From positions 124,001 to 188,000 of the forward strand of contig NC_005027.1 of NCBI RefSeq assembly GCF_000196115.1: DNA of 64,000 nt. The letters run 5' to 3'. This stretch comes from Rhodopirellula baltica SH 1 (lineage in GTDB: Bacteria > Planctomycetota > Planctomycetia > Pirellulales > Pirellulaceae). Shown piece after piece: positions 35,618 through 45,191 of the stretch. Numbering within the stretch: the first letter of the stretch is position 1; each line of letters begins with the position of its first letter. Below the pieces are notes generated by a model. It was not told the origin of the DNA. It searched no databases and was given only the letters and a program-made list of their open reading frames with translations. A program made the position numbers and the translations under genes.

Positions 35618-36907
35618 ATGACGGACGCTTCTTCAACGCCTTCTTACGATCCTTCCATGTCACGACGTGTCGTGATCACCGGCTTGGGTACCGTCACACC
35701 TTTGGGCTGCGACGTCGAAACTCTTTGGTCAGCCTTGTTGGCCGGAAAGTCCGGGATCCATGAGTTGTCCATCATGGACACGTCGAAATACAAGGTTCAC
35801 TTTGGCGGCGACATTCCTGACTTCAATGTTGCGGATCATGTCGAACCCAAAGAAGCCAAACGTCTGGATCGTTTCACTCAGTTCGCCGTTCACGCTGGTG
35901 CACAAGCGGTCCAGGATTCCGGCATCGACTGGGAAAAAACCGACCGAACACGCTGTGGTGTGATATTGGGTTCGGGCATTGGTGGCCTCAACGAAATCGA
36001 AGAACAAATCGAGCGAATGCTCAACAAGGGCCCCGACCGAGTCAGCCCGTTCACCGTCCCAAAGATGATGGTCAACGCCGCCGGGGGAAACATCTCCATC
36101 CGCTATGGACTCAAAGGCCCCAACTACGCGGTCGCAACCGCATGTGCCAGTGCAACCAACGCCATGGGAGACGCTCTACGCAGTATCCGTGGTGGCGAAA
36201 CCGATGTTGTGATCACCGGCGGAACCGAAGCCGCGATCACTCGCATGGGCTTGGCTGCTTTCCAAAACATGAAAGCCCTTTCGACCCGCAATGACGAACC
36301 TCAACGGGCCAGCCGTCCGTTTGATTCTGACCGCGATGGTTTTGTCTTGGCCGAAGGCGCAGGGCTGCTCGTCTTCGAAGAACTCGAGCACGCGAAAGCT
36401 CGCGGTGCAAAGATCTACGCGGAAGTCCTCGGCTATGGAACAACCAGCGACGCGGGCCATATCACCGCTCCTGATCCAGAAGGATTGGGTGCCGCCGCTG
36501 CCATGCGAGCCGCGATTCAGGACAGTGGCCGCGCGGCCTCTGAAATTGATTATATTAACGCTCACGGGACGAGCACACCTTTGGGTGACAAAGCAGAAAC
36601 TCGCGCGATCCACACCGTTTTAGGTGACCATGCCCAAAACGTTGCGATCAGCAGTACCAAAAGCGCTCTGGGACACTCCTTGGGTGCTAGCGGCGGGATT
36701 GAAGCGGTGATTCTTTGCCAAACGATCCAAAACAATGTGATTGCCCCGACAATTAATCTCGACACACCAGATCCAAGTTGCGATCTCGACTATGTTCCCA
36801 ACCAACCCCGGGAACAAAAAGTTGACCTGGCAATGAGCAATAGCTTCGGATTTGGCGGTCACAACGCATGCGTTCTCTTTGGACGGTTCTCTCATGACGG
36901 CTCTTGA
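35618..36907 (+). CDS. fabF: 3-oxoacyl-ACP synthase II
   Basis: This 429-residue condensing enzyme elongates acyl-ACP with malonyl-ACP. The active-site Cys is in NYAVATACASATNAMGDAL, and the two catalytic His are in YINAHGTSTPLGDKAE and SALGHSLGASGGIEAV. The conserved C-terminal SNSFGFGGHNACVLF is present. The start may be the ATG at 35618 or at 35657 (MSRRVVITGLGTVTPLG), the latter closer to typical FabF. Its last 14 bases overlap the following response-regulator gene. Confidence 0.95.
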   Translation: MTDASSTPSYDPSMSRRVVITGLGTVTPLGCDVETLWSALLAGKSGIHELSIMDTSKYKVHFGGDIPDFNVADHVEPKEAKRLDRFTQFAVHAGAQAVQDSGIDWEKTDRTRCGVILGSGIGGLNEIEEQIERMLNKGPDRVSPFTVPKMMVNAAGGNISIRYGLKGPNYAVATACASATNAMGDALRSIRGGETDVVITGGTEAAITRMGLAAFQNMKALSTRNDEPQRASRPFDSDRDGFVLAEGAGLLVFEELEHAKARGAKIYAEVLGYGTTSDAGHITAPDPEGLGAAAAMRAAIQDSGRAASEIDYINAHGTSTPLGDKAETRAIHTVLGDHAQNVAISSTKSALGHSLGASGGIEAVILCQTIQNNVIAPTINLDTPDPSCDLDYVPNQPREQKVDLAMSNSFGFGGHNACVLFGRFSHDGS

Positions 36908-37607
36908 TAATCCGAACTCCGATTTGTTCGACCCCAATGCATCGCCTCAAGAAGACGCTGGTCCTGAACCAGTCGTTTACTTGGTCGATGACCAACAAGC
37001 CGAACTGGACCTGCTACAACGCTGGTGCTCCCAAGAAGGCTTGAAGACAGAAACGTTCAATCAGGCAGAAGACCTTCTCAAGCTTTTGCACGCCGACTCA
37101 CACGGTTGTGTCGTCGCTGACTTGCGAATGCCACGCCTGAGCGGCTTGGAACTGCAAGCCGAAATGTCGCGGCGTGAGTTGACCATCCCGGTCATCTTGG
37201 TCACCGGCCATGGTGATGCCGAAAACTGCCGAGCTGCATTCCAGCAAGGCGTGTTTGACTTCATCGAAAAAGGTTTCCGCCACGAGGAAATCCTGCATGC
37301 AATCAACAGTGCAATCCGCAAACACCGTCGTGATCGCTTTCGTCACCAAGTCCGCAAAGAAGCCTTGGACTTGCTGCGAAAGATTTCGCCTCGCGAAACC
37401 GAAGTCATGTTGCTTCTCGCTGGTGGCTCACCCCTGAAGGGCATCGCTCAGGAACTCAGCATCAGCGTTCAGACCGCATCGAAGCACCGCGGCAGCATCT
37501 TCACCAAGCTCAACATCGACAACGAAGTCGACTTGTACAAAATGCTGCTGGCTGCCGAAGTCAACCTGGACGTCGGTCCCGCCGCGTTGATTCCACCGGC
37601 TCCTTGA
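36894..37607 (+). CDS. Response regulator with LuxR/FixJ-type DNA-binding domain
   Basis: The protein has 237 residues. A ~20-residue acidic leader precedes the receiver domain: acidic pair at D32-D33 in YLVDDQQ, phosphoacceptor D76 in CVVADLRMPRLSGLEL, T104 in VILVTGHGDA and K126 in DFIEKGF. A linker helix leads to a LuxR-type helix-turn-helix (ISPRETEVMLLLAGGSPLKG ... AQELSISVQTASKHRGSIF). It is a FixJ-like transcription factor. No sensor kinase gene is near. It starts inside the end of fabF, so translation is probably coupled; control of fatty-acid genes is a hypothesis only. Confidence 0.88.
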   Translation: MTALDNPNSDLFDPNASPQEDAGPEPVVYLVDDQQAELDLLQRWCSQEGLKTETFNQAEDLLKLLHADSHGCVVADLRMPRLSGLELQAEMSRRELTIPVILVTGHGDAENCRAAFQQGVFDFIEKGFRHEEILHAINSAIRKHRRDRFRHQVRKEALDLLRKISPRETEVMLLLAGGSPLKGIAQELSISVQTASKHRGSIFTKLNIDNEVDLYKMLLAAEVNLDVGPAALIPPAP

Positions 37608-37690
37608 TCAAAGCGTTACCAAATCCGCGCGGCGAGAATCTTGATCCCGTGCGGAAGACGCTTTCATTTCGTTGAAGACAAACTCATTCT

Positions 37691-37716
37691 CGCCGGCTCA
37701 CTCAGCCGGCGTTTTT
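37691..37716 (+). terminator. Terminator after the response regulator
   Basis: CGCCGGCT (37691-37698) pairs with AGCCGGCG (37704-37711) around CACTC, followed by TTTTT. It overlaps the stop codon of the convergent HlyD gene. Confidence 0.9.
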
Positions 37717-38702
37717 GCTTCACCAACCGCTGGCAAGATCCGCATTGTTCCGCGGACTCCCGGTCTCGCGAGTTGATCGGGATTGCGAAGAGTGGCCCAC
37801 ATCCGGACCTGCGAATTGACCGGATGAACTTCGAGTGACACAAACGTCACCTCGCCGCTCAGCACGATGCTTTGGTCTTCGCCGCCAATCGACTGCGTCC
37901 ATTCAAATTCGACAGGCCGGCCTTTCAGTTCACCTCCGTGAACACGCCCATCAACGAATCCGCTCACTCGGATCGGGTCCAAAGAAACAACACGCAGCAA
38001 CGGTGCGCCGGCTTCAACCCACTCGCCCACCGAGACCATCGTTTCGGCCACGTTGCCCACGACAGGCGAATCGACACGGTGCTCGGACAACCTGAGTTTG
38101 GCCATCTCCACCAATGAGAGCTTCTCGTCCGCTTGAGCCTCGGCGACTTCCAACTCCTTGCGAGCTTGTTCGATCGACAATCCGGCTTGGTCAATCACCA
38201 ATTGCAAGCGATCAATTTCCGTCGCGGTCACGCTGTTCTGATAGCGTTTATTCGCATCGATGCTTTGCTCCAACTCCCTCATCCGAACTTCGCGTGTCCG
38301 TTCGGCATATCGCTGATCAACATCGCTGGTCGATCGCAATTCAGCCGCCTTCGCGGCTGACTCGGCCGCCGCCAGTTCAGCCTTCGCACGCCGGTCGTCT
38401 AGTTGAACGAGGACATCGCTTTTCGAAACCTGCTGCCCTTCGGTCGCGGTCACCGACATCACTCGCCCGGCGATCGGCGCGGCCAACGTGAGATCGGTGA
38501 CCAACGTCGTTTGGGCACCTTCGATCACGATCGGCTTGGATTTCGCATCATCAGCCAACAACATTGACGCACCGCCAAATGTCATTGTGACAAACGCTGC
38601 GGCTGCCAACGCCTGATTCGCAGGCATCCGGCGAATCGAAAATGCATCCGAGCGACGACTGAATAAATTCGCGATTTTGAGTTCGGTGCCAGAAGCGAGC
38701 AT
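37698..38702 (-). CDS. HlyD/RND-type periplasmic adaptor protein
   Basis: The protein has 334 residues. The N-terminus has a hydrophobic signal/anchor segment (ANQALAAAAFVTMTFGGASML). A biotinyl-lipoyl half follows (APIAGRVMSVTATEGQQVSK, SDVLVQLDDRRAKAEL), then a long coiled-coil hairpin (residues ~105-195) and the second lipoyl half (HRVDSPVVGNVAETMVSVGEWVEAG). The beta-barrel end has RVVSLDPIRVSGFVDG. Adaptors link an inner-membrane pump to an outer-membrane channel. No pump or channel gene is adjacent, so its partner is unknown. It is convergent with the response regulator. Confidence 0.87.
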   Translation of the reverse strand: MLASGTELKIANLFSRRSDAFSIRRMPANQALAAAAFVTMTFGGASMLLADDAKSKPIVIEGAQTTLVTDLTLAAPIAGRVMSVTATEGQQVSKSDVLVQLDDRRAKAELAAAESAAKAAELRSTSDVDQRYAERTREVRMRELEQSIDANKRYQNSVTATEIDRLQLVIDQAGLSIEQARKELEVAEAQADEKLSLVEMAKLRLSEHRVDSPVVGNVAETMVSVGEWVEAGAPLLRVVSLDPIRVSGFVDGRVHGGELKGRPVEFEWTQSIGGEDQSIVLSGEVTFVSLEVHPVNSQVRMWATLRNPDQLARPGVRGTMRILPAVGEAKTPAE

Positions 38703-38939
38703 CGGGCAACTCTCCGACGAGACATATTGAGTGAATCAAACCAGTCGCCAGTCTAATTCAATCGTCTGCGCCTGCCGCCCGCTTTCAAAGCCCGCTTCTG
38801 ATCCGGCAGAAATGCCAAACCGGGTTGGGATTTGTTACGATGCTCGCCGTCGGCTCACCACCTCGATCAACATCCTGTGACCGACCGATGAAACAAAGAA
38901 ACTCATTCGTTCTTCTTGGAACCGCCCCCGGAAACTGTC

Positions 38940-39155
38940 GTGCAACAAGTCAAACTCTTCAAAGGTGTGGATTCCGAATTGCCCGAACTCGAGCGGCAAA
39001 TCAATCGCTGGATCCGCAAAAGCGGTGCTCGGGTCCTATCCATCAACGGTAACCTGGCGCCCGCTCCCGCCGCCGGCAGCGGCCCGATGAATTCGTTCGC
39101 CGCCGGAGATGTTCTGATCATCGTGCATGTCGAGATCGACACGCCTCAGGGTTGA
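38940..39155 (+). CDS. Small conserved-looking hypothetical protein
   Basis: About 71 residues from the GTG at 38940, which has GGAA eight bases upstream; a TTG at 38916 is the alternative. The sequence QVKLFKGVDSELPELERQIN is helical and amphipathic, followed by WIRKSGARVLSINGNLAPAP and a beta-strand end (SFAAGDVLIIVHVEID). It resembles small proteins of unknown function I associate with planctomycetes. Its stop codon directly abuts the stop codon of convergent pyrE (39155/39156). Confidence 0.7.
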   Translation: MQQVKLFKGVDSELPELERQINRWIRKSGARVLSINGNLAPAPAAGSGPMNSFAAGDVLIIVHVEIDTPQG

Positions 39156-39737
39156 TCAGGGTTCCAAACCGAAATCGCGGATGGTCGTCAGCGTTTTCAG
39201 CTCGAGCCCTTTTTGAGCGAATGCCTCGGCGCCTCCCGCCAATCGGTCGATGATCGCGAGCACGTACTGGACTTCCAGCCCAAAGGCCTGGACAGCTTCC
39301 ACGGCTTTCAGAGCACTGCCGCCACTGGTGATCACGTCTTCCACGATCACAACTTTTTGACCGGGTGTGACGGGGCCTTCGACCTGCTGTCCCATCCCGT
39401 GCCCCTTCGGTTCCTTGCGGACCATGAAGCCTTTCAGATCCACGTCATCGCCACCGGCCAACGTCACGATCGATGCGGTGATTGGATCGGCGCCGATCGC
39501 CATTCCGCCGACGGCCGCAGGCATGACGCCGGATTCCTTTGCGTTGGCAAGCACAACGTCCAACATCGCTCGCCCAATCAAGCAAGCGCCCTTGGGGTGC
39601 AACGTGACGCGGCGACAGTCCAGGTAATAGTTCGCTTTTTTGCCGCTTGCCAGCGTGAACTCACCACGCTGGAGAGCTTCGGTTTCCATCAAGGCGATCA
39701 ACGGGGCAAGGTCACGATTGGCCGAGTCAGACGACAT
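39156..39737 (-). CDS. pyrE: Orotate phosphoribosyltransferase
   Basis: About 193 residues from the ATG at 39735-39737; the frame extends further upstream without typical sequence. It joins orotate to PRPP in pyrimidine synthesis. The N-terminal FTLASGKKANYYLDCRRVTLHP is the PyrE signature, and the PRPP-binding loop is QKVVIVEDVITSGGSALKAVE with the paired acidic residues. GMAIGADPITASI and FMVRKEPKGHGMG are also typical. It ends tail to tail with the small gene at 38940 and is divergent from the large secreted protein. Confidence 0.95.
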   Translation of the reverse strand: MSSDSANRDLAPLIALMETEALQRGEFTLASGKKANYYLDCRRVTLHPKGACLIGRAMLDVVLANAKESGVMPAAVGGMAIGADPITASIVTLAGGDDVDLKGFMVRKEPKGHGMGQQVEGPVTPGQKVVIVEDVITSGGSALKAVEAVQAFGLEVQYVLAIIDRLAGGAEAFAQKGLELKTLTTIRDFGLEP

Positions 39738-39942
39738 CCAAGTATTCTCCAGCGAGGAAGTGAGCGGTTCAATCGGAACGAATACCACAATCGCTTCGAT
39801 TCAGACACCCGCCCCAACCTATCCGAGCCGTCCGACCCGACAACGGTTCGAATCACGATGCCAACCGGGGCCTTGCGTGGCGCCAGCACCAGCTAGAATA
39901 CCCACTCCACTCAATCCGCATATCCTCTCGCCAGCGTGCTCC

Positions 39943-41901
39943 ATGCCTTCCTCTGTTTTTCGCGGCTCCCTTCGTTTCGTCTTTGCGATCGCCTTCGCGG
40001 GTGCATCGGTTTGCGTGAACCAGGCTTTCGTGACCGCGGATGAAACGACTCAGTGGTTACAACTGATCGAGCAATCCAAGTCCGAGCTGGATGCGAATCG
40101 CTTGCCATCGCAGGAACAAACCGAAGTCGAAGTGGTTGCGGCGATGGAGGCAGCAGACGCCTTTTTTCAACGAGTGACAGATCCATCCAACTACGACGCT
40201 TGGATGAAGTTTTTGGACTTCGGCCCCCTTCAATCGGCGATCGAAGGCCATGAATCGGTCGCGAAACGCGGCAACGCCGCTGTCGAGCTTTCACAACGCC
40301 TCAGCGGCCCCGAAGAAGGCCTTGAGCTTTCGCGATTGGTCGCACTGCGAGAGTCGCTTGATCGCTACCTAGCCGCGCTCCGCTATGGAGATCCCAAACG
40401 CGGTCTCGCTGTGATTGAGCGGCAACTGGAAACTCTCACCGAGATTCTTTCGCCTGAAGAAATCGACGGCGAGCAATCCGAATCCACACCGCGATCGCTC
40501 GTCGACTTGTCGGGTGAAGAAGTCGCCCAAATCGAATCGATCGTCGAAACGCTTGCCGCAGCCAACCAATCCGGCGACTTGGTCTCCCGCATCACAGGAC
40601 GATACTCGTCACCCAACCTGCGTGCGTTTGTGGACGGTCGCGTGATTGCCGACGCCATCACCCGTCCGGTTAACAATCCTGAACGAGTTAACGATTGCTT
40701 GCTCGGCACTCGAATCATTGGCGATGCACGGGTTGTCGGCAACGTCACCGGCTCACTGTTGCCATCCGAAGGCAACGTCCGTTTGTTGATTCGTCTCGAT
40801 GGACAATTTTCAACATCGACAAAAGGTTACAACGGTCCGGTCACACTGCGGTCTTCCGGGTTTGGCCAAGTCTACGCGGCTCGACAATTGGTCATCACCG
40901 AAAAGCGAATCTTCGCTGGCGAGCCAATCGCAACAGCCAGCCTTTCAACGCAGATCAATCAAATCAATCACCCGCTCAAACTCGTTCGCAAAATCGCGTC
41001 CAAGAAAGCGGCTGAGATGAAACCGCAAGCCGAAGCGATCTCTCGCAGAAAACTACAAGACCGGGTGCTGGAAGGATTCCGCCAACAAACCGACGAAGCA
41101 TCGGCTCGCACGTTCCCTGATCTCGACGCAAAGATGAGTCCATGGTTGCGTCGTCTGGACCTGCCCGCGCCCACTCGCACCATCGGATCGACCACGGATG
41201 CGGTGCATGTGCAAGCGACAATGCGGCGACCGTTTGGATTGTCAGCCGCTGGCGAAGGCCCGTCGCTGTCGATGGTTCGAACTGCGACCTCATCGGGGAC
41301 CTATCCCGGTGGATACAGCGCGGCGATCCAGGTGCACGAAAGCATCCTCAACAACACCGTGATGAAGTTGCTCGCCGGGGAAACGTTCACGCCAGAAAAA
41401 CTGCGTGATCTCACCAGCTCGTTCGGAATCCCATCGGACAAAGACGACGCGTCCGTGGAAACGGATTCCAATGACGATGAGCAAGCTGAATCCTTTGAAG
41501 TCGACTTCTCCGGGTTCCGTCCCGTCTACTTCGAAGCTCGCGACCAGACGCTTCGAATTGGATTGCGTGGCGATCGATTCGCGCAAGGCGACCGAGAACT
41601 CGATCGTCGTTTGGAAGTTTCCGCGGTGTATCGTCCCGCGATTACCGGAGATGGACGCATGATCCTGATTCGAGACGAAGACATCGATCTGAAATTCCCT
41701 GGCGGCCGTCGCTTGACGCTTTCGCAAACCGCAATCAAAGCCAACATCGAAGAGGGCTTTGACAAACTGTTTCCGATGACGCTTCTTCATCGCGAATGGA
41801 CGCTGCCTTCAACGCTGCAGCTACCAGCACTCGCGGGACGCTCCGCGAAAGTCATCGGCATCGACGCTCGCGACGGCTGGCTCACCATCGTCGTCCGCTA
41901 G
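39943..41901 (+). CDS. Large secreted protein of unknown function
   Basis: About 652 residues from the ATG at 39943, chosen because a signal peptide follows (FRGSLRFVFAIAFAGASVCV). No catalytic motif is recognised. The N-terminal third is helical and acidic (EVEVVAAMEAADAFFQRVTD). A central beta-rich region has GSLLPSEGNVRLLIRLDGQF and GYNGPVTLRSSGFGQVYAAR. A Lys/Arg-rich helix (SKKAAEMKPQAEAISRRKLQ) precedes a region containing SILNNTVMKLLAGETFTPEK. The last part is strand-rich and ends WLTIVVR. It is probably periplasmic or surface exposed. Neighbours (pyrE, copper ATPase) give no functional hint. Confidence 0.75.
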   Translation: MPSSVFRGSLRFVFAIAFAGASVCVNQAFVTADETTQWLQLIEQSKSELDANRLPSQEQTEVEVVAAMEAADAFFQRVTDPSNYDAWMKFLDFGPLQSAIEGHESVAKRGNAAVELSQRLSGPEEGLELSRLVALRESLDRYLAALRYGDPKRGLAVIERQLETLTEILSPEEIDGEQSESTPRSLVDLSGEEVAQIESIVETLAAANQSGDLVSRITGRYSSPNLRAFVDGRVIADAITRPVNNPERVNDCLLGTRIIGDARVVGNVTGSLLPSEGNVRLLIRLDGQFSTSTKGYNGPVTLRSSGFGQVYAARQLVITEKRIFAGEPIATASLSTQINQINHPLKLVRKIASKKAAEMKPQAEAISRRKLQDRVLEGFRQQTDEASARTFPDLDAKMSPWLRRLDLPAPTRTIGSTTDAVHVQATMRRPFGLSAAGEGPSLSMVRTATSSGTYPGGYSAAIQVHESILNNTVMKLLAGETFTPEKLRDLTSSFGIPSDKDDASVETDSNDDEQAESFEVDFSGFRPVYFEARDQTLRIGLRGDRFAQGDRELDRRLEVSAVYRPAITGDGRMILIRDEDIDLKFPGGRRLTLSQTAIKANIEEGFDKLFPMTLLHREWTLPSTLQLPALAGRSAKVIGIDARDGWLTIVVR

Positions 41902-42017
41902 TTCCCCACGACGGTCACCCAAGACCGTCGCCACACATTGCCCGTACGATGGTCTTCCAAGACCGTCGCCCAACTGTCCATAGAACAGTCGGAATGAGAA
42001 TTGCGTAAGCTGCAGGG

Positions 42018-44441
42018 ATGCCTCCTTCCCAAGCCAACGCAATGAATCCTACCGAAATCCAAGCCATCGACCCCGTCTGCGGCATGTCGGTGGACCCTGC
42101 CAAGTCACTTTCCAGTCAGCACAACGGACGAACCTTCTACTTTTGCAGTGCGGGCTGTCAAAAGAAGTTCGATTCAGATCCTGACGGTGTGCTGGAATCT
42201 CGAAAGAAAGAGAACGCCGAATCGGAATCGTCTGACTGCTGCAGCACTCAGCCCACTTGCTGCGGCGGTGGCTCGCACGGCAAGCCCCAAACCAGCCAGC
42301 AATCCGACGACCCCGAGGCAGTCTACACCTGCCCGATGCACCCGGAAGTCGAACAGGTTGGCCCGGGAGACTGCCCGATCTGCGGCATGGATTTGGAACC
42401 CAAGTTTGTCGATCCGACTTCTTCGGGAGACGAAGCCCAATACAACGATATGAAACGCCGATTCTGGATCGGCGTCGCTCTTTCGGTTCCGCTGTTGATC
42501 TTATCGATGGGCCCCATGGTCGGTCTCCCAATCAATCGCTGGATTTCGTCCGGCATGGATGGCTGGTTGCAATTCGCTCTCGCGACTCCCGTCGTGTTTT
42601 GGTGCGGGTGGCCTCTGCTTGTTCGTGGTGCGAAATCGTTCCGATCGTGGAATCTCAACATGTTCTCTCTGATCGCACTGGGATCATTGGCCGCGTTTGG
42701 CTTCAGCGTCCTCGCGATCTTGCTTCCCGACTGGATCCCCACTGCGTTCTACGAAGCCGATCGACCACCGCTGTACTTCGAAGCTGCCGCGGTGATCATC
42801 ACGTTGGTTTTGCTCGGCCAAGTCCTCGAACTCCGAGCTCGACAGCAGACCGGCGGTGCGATCCGCGAACTAATGCAACTCACACCTGACATCGCTCATC
42901 GAATTGAGGGGGAAGACGAACGCGATGTTTCGCTCGACGAAGTCCAATCGGGCGATCATTTGCGAATTCGTCCAGGCGAAAAGATCCCCGTCGATGGCGA
43001 AGTCATTCGCGGTTCGTCGCGGGTTGACGAATCAATGCTGACAGGTGAACCGGTCCCCGTTGAAAAGAACGAAGGTGACGCGTTGACCGGTGGGACGCTC
43101 AACCAATCCGGATCGCTGGAAATGACCGCCACACAAGTTGGCGGCGATACTGTTCTGCACCGGATTGTACAAATGGTCGCTGATGCGCAGCGCAGCCAAG
43201 CCCCCATTCAGAAACTCGTCGACCAAGTGGCCCAGTACTTTGTACCGGCCGTCATCCTCAGCTCCATTCTCGCGTCCATCGTTTGGTCAATTGTCGGCCC
43301 TGAACCCGCACTCGCCTACGCCTTCGTTTCCGCAATCGCCGTATTGATCATCGCTTGCCCATGCGCACTTGGGTTGGCTACTCCCATGTCCGTCATGGTG
43401 GGTGTGGGACGTGGTGCGAAAGAAGGCGTTTTGATTCGCGACGCTGAAATCTTGGAGATCATGGAAAAGGTCGATACCATCGTGGTCGACAAAACCGGAA
43501 CTCTCACCAAGGGGCGTTCCGCAGTCACGGCCATCGAAACCCAAGGGGACTGGAGCGAATCCGATGTGCTGGCCATCGCCGCCGCGGTGGAACAATCCAG
43601 TGAGCATCCGCTCGGCCGAGCGATCGTCGAATACGCGGAGGCCTCCGACACTCAAAGACGTGTTGCGAAAGATTTCCAAAGCACAACAGGCAAAGGCGTG
43701 GTTGCAGAGGTCGATGGCAAACACGTTGCGATCGGCAATCCCAATTGGTTGGCTGAGTTGAATGTGACCGGTTTGGAATCCGTTCGTGATCCAGCGGAAC
43801 AACATCAGGCGAACGCCGCCACGGTGGTTTACGTCGCCGTCGATCGATCACTCGCCGCAATCATCGCTATTAAAGATCCGATTAAATCAAGCACGCCCGA
43901 CGCAATTCAAGCCTTGCACTCTTTGGGACTGCGAGTCGTGATGCTGACCGGTGACGCTCGATCCACTGCCGAGGCCGTGGCCAAACAACTCGGAATTGAC
44001 GACTTCCGAGCCAACGTGTCACCGGAAGCCAAACACGACTTTGTCCAACAACTCAAACAGGAGGGCAAAACGGTTGCGATGTGTGGCGATGGCATCAACG
44101 ACGCGCCGGCCTTAGCCGCATCCAATGTCGGAATCGCGATGGGAACCGGGACCAGCGTTGCGATGGAGTCAGCGGGCGTGACACTGGTTGGCGGTGACTT
44201 ACGGGGCGTGGTCGCCGCGAAACAACTCAGCCAAAAAACCATGCGGAACATCCGCCAAAACCTGTTTTTCGCGTTTGCTTACAACGCCCTGGGAATCCCA
44301 ATCGCGGCCGGTCTGTTGTATCCCTTCTTCGGGATCCTGCTCAGCCCCATGATCGCCGCCGCCGCGATGAGTTTCAGCAGCGTCTCAGTCATTGCCAATG
44401 CTCTTCGACTGCGCACCATCCAACTGAGCGCACCGAACTGA
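42018..44441 (+). CDS. copA: Copper-type P1B ATPase with YHS and heavy-metal-binding domains
   Basis: This 807-residue pump uses ATP to export Cu(I) or a related metal. A YHS domain ([13 protein letters not shown] to [10 protein letters not shown], ~18-51) comes first, then a Cys-rich linker ([13 protein letters not shown]), then a heavy-metal-binding domain YTCPMHPEV...[12 protein letters not shown] (~103-129). The classical HMA CxxC domain is absent. The core has TGEPVPVEK, the membrane metal site [11 protein letters not shown] (~residue 447), the phosphorylated Asp in [10 protein letters not shown] (~491), [14 protein letters not shown] with the HP motif, and [13 protein letters not shown]. 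It starts with ATG at 42018 and appears to be a single-gene unit. Confidence 0.94.
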   Translation: MPPSQANAMNPTEIQAIDPVCGMSVDPAKSLSSQHNGRTFYFCSAGCQKKFDSDPDGVLESRKKENAESESSDCCSTQPTCCGGGSHGKPQTSQQSDDPEAVYTCPMHPEVEQVGPGDCPICGMDLEPKFVDPTSSGDEAQYNDMKRRFWIGVALSVPLLILSMGPMVGLPINRWISSGMDGWLQFALATPVVFWCGWPLLVRGAKSFRSWNLNMFSLIALGSLAAFGFSVLAILLPDWIPTAFYEADRPPLYFEAAAVIITLVLLGQVLELRARQQTGGAIRELMQLTPDIAHRIEGEDERDVSLDEVQSGDHLRIRPGEKIPVDGEVIRGSSRVDESMLTGEPVPVEKNEGDALTGGTLNQSGSLEMTATQVGGDTVLHRIVQMVADAQRSQAPIQKLVDQVAQYFVPAVILSSILASIVWSIVGPEPALAYAFVSAIAVLIIACPCALGLATPMSVMVGVGRGAKEGVLIRDAEILEIMEKVDTIVVDKTGTLTKGRSAVTAIETQGDWSESDVLAIAAAVEQSSEHPLGRAIVEYAEASDTQRRVAKDFQSTTGKGVVAEVDGKHVAIGNPNWLAELNVTGLESVRDPAEQHQANAATVVYVAVDRSLAAIIAIKDPIKSSTPDAIQALHSLGLRVVMLTGDARSTAEAVAKQLGIDDFRANVSPEAKHDFVQQLKQEGKTVAMCGDGINDAPALAASNVGIAMGTGTSVAMESAGVTLVGGDLRGVVAAKQLSQKTMRNIRQNLFFAFAYNALGIPIAAGLLYPFFGILLSPMIAAAAMSFSSVSVIANALRLRTIQLSAPN

Positions 44442-44559
44442 ATTGATGATGAGCCTTGGGTTCACGTTCGGAATAAGAAGTCCGCTACGGGGCAGCGCCA
44501 CACCACTAGGAAGTTTTCGCCGCCGCCTCGCTATGATCCTCGTTCCTTCGCCTAACTTC

Positions 44560-44634
44560 GTTAGCGGCAGGGCGCGAGCCCTCCGGCCCCACACGCTGAC
44601 TTTGTTAGCGGCAGGGCGCAAGCCCTCCGGTCCC
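44560..44634 (+). repeat. Two REP-like hairpins left of the RAYT gene
   Basis: Two direct copies of about 31 bases at 44560-44590 and 44604-44634, 44 bases apart. Both begin GTTAGCGGCAGGGC. The stem AGGGC/GCCCT closes a GCGA loop in the first and a GCAA loop in the second. Confidence 0.85.
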
Positions 44635-44675
44635 GCACGCAACTACCAAACCGACGTCGGATTCATATAGCTGAA

Positions 44676-45191
44676 TCACAACGAGTTCGCACTCGAACCG
44701 CCTACGTCCTGAGCTTCCGACGCGTACGTTGTCGCAGCCGAAAGCGAATCCTCATCGAACAAGTATCTCACGCTTCCCTTCCGCGTCCACCAGCGATCAC
44801 GCACGCATTCTTCAGCCACACCCAACTGACGCTCACGCTCTTTCATCCGCCGCTTGCCCCATGACTTCAACTGATCTCGAACCTGCTCACCGTCGTAGTT
44901 CGGTGCCGTCACAACAACATGACAATGGTTGGTTCGACAATTGACGGCGTGCAAACACCAACACCGCTTTTCGCAATGTTCGCGAACGACGGATTCGATC
45001 ATTGTTCGCTGCTCTGGTAGCAAAAGGACTGCCGAATCAACCATCTTGTCGCGACACCAATCCGCGAGCCGAGGTTGTGGCACCTGGTCCCCACAATGCC
45101 ATTTGGTCCAGCCGCGATCATCACCTGGCATCCAGGTTCCATAGCACGTCCAAGTCAAAAAGAATGCGATTGGGTCGTCTTGCAACCTCAA
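44676..45191 (-). CDS. REP-associated tyrosine transposase (RAYT, Y1/IS200-like)
   Basis: The protein has 171 residues. It resembles single-strand Y1 transposases: N-terminal ITLTWTCYGTW-type sequence (FFLTWTCYGTWMPGDDRGW), metal-binding HUH motif as H89-C90-H91 in NHCHVVVTAP, RRMKERERQ helix, DRWWTRKGSVRYLFDEDSL and a candidate catalytic Tyr at Y156 in TTYASEAQD. RAYTs process or mobilise short REP palindromes at their own locus. REP-like hairpins lie on both sides here (44560-44634 and 45342-45445), matching that arrangement. It starts with ATG at 45189-45191. All key residues appear intact. Confidence 0.88.
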   Translation of the reverse strand: MRLQDDPIAFFLTWTCYGTWMPGDDRGWTKWHCGDQVPQPRLADWCRDKMVDSAVLLLPEQRTMIESVVREHCEKRCWCLHAVNCRTNHCHVVVTAPNYDGEQVRDQLKSWGKRRMKERERQLGVAEECVRDRWWTRKGSVRYLFDEDSLSAATTYASEAQDVGGSSANSL

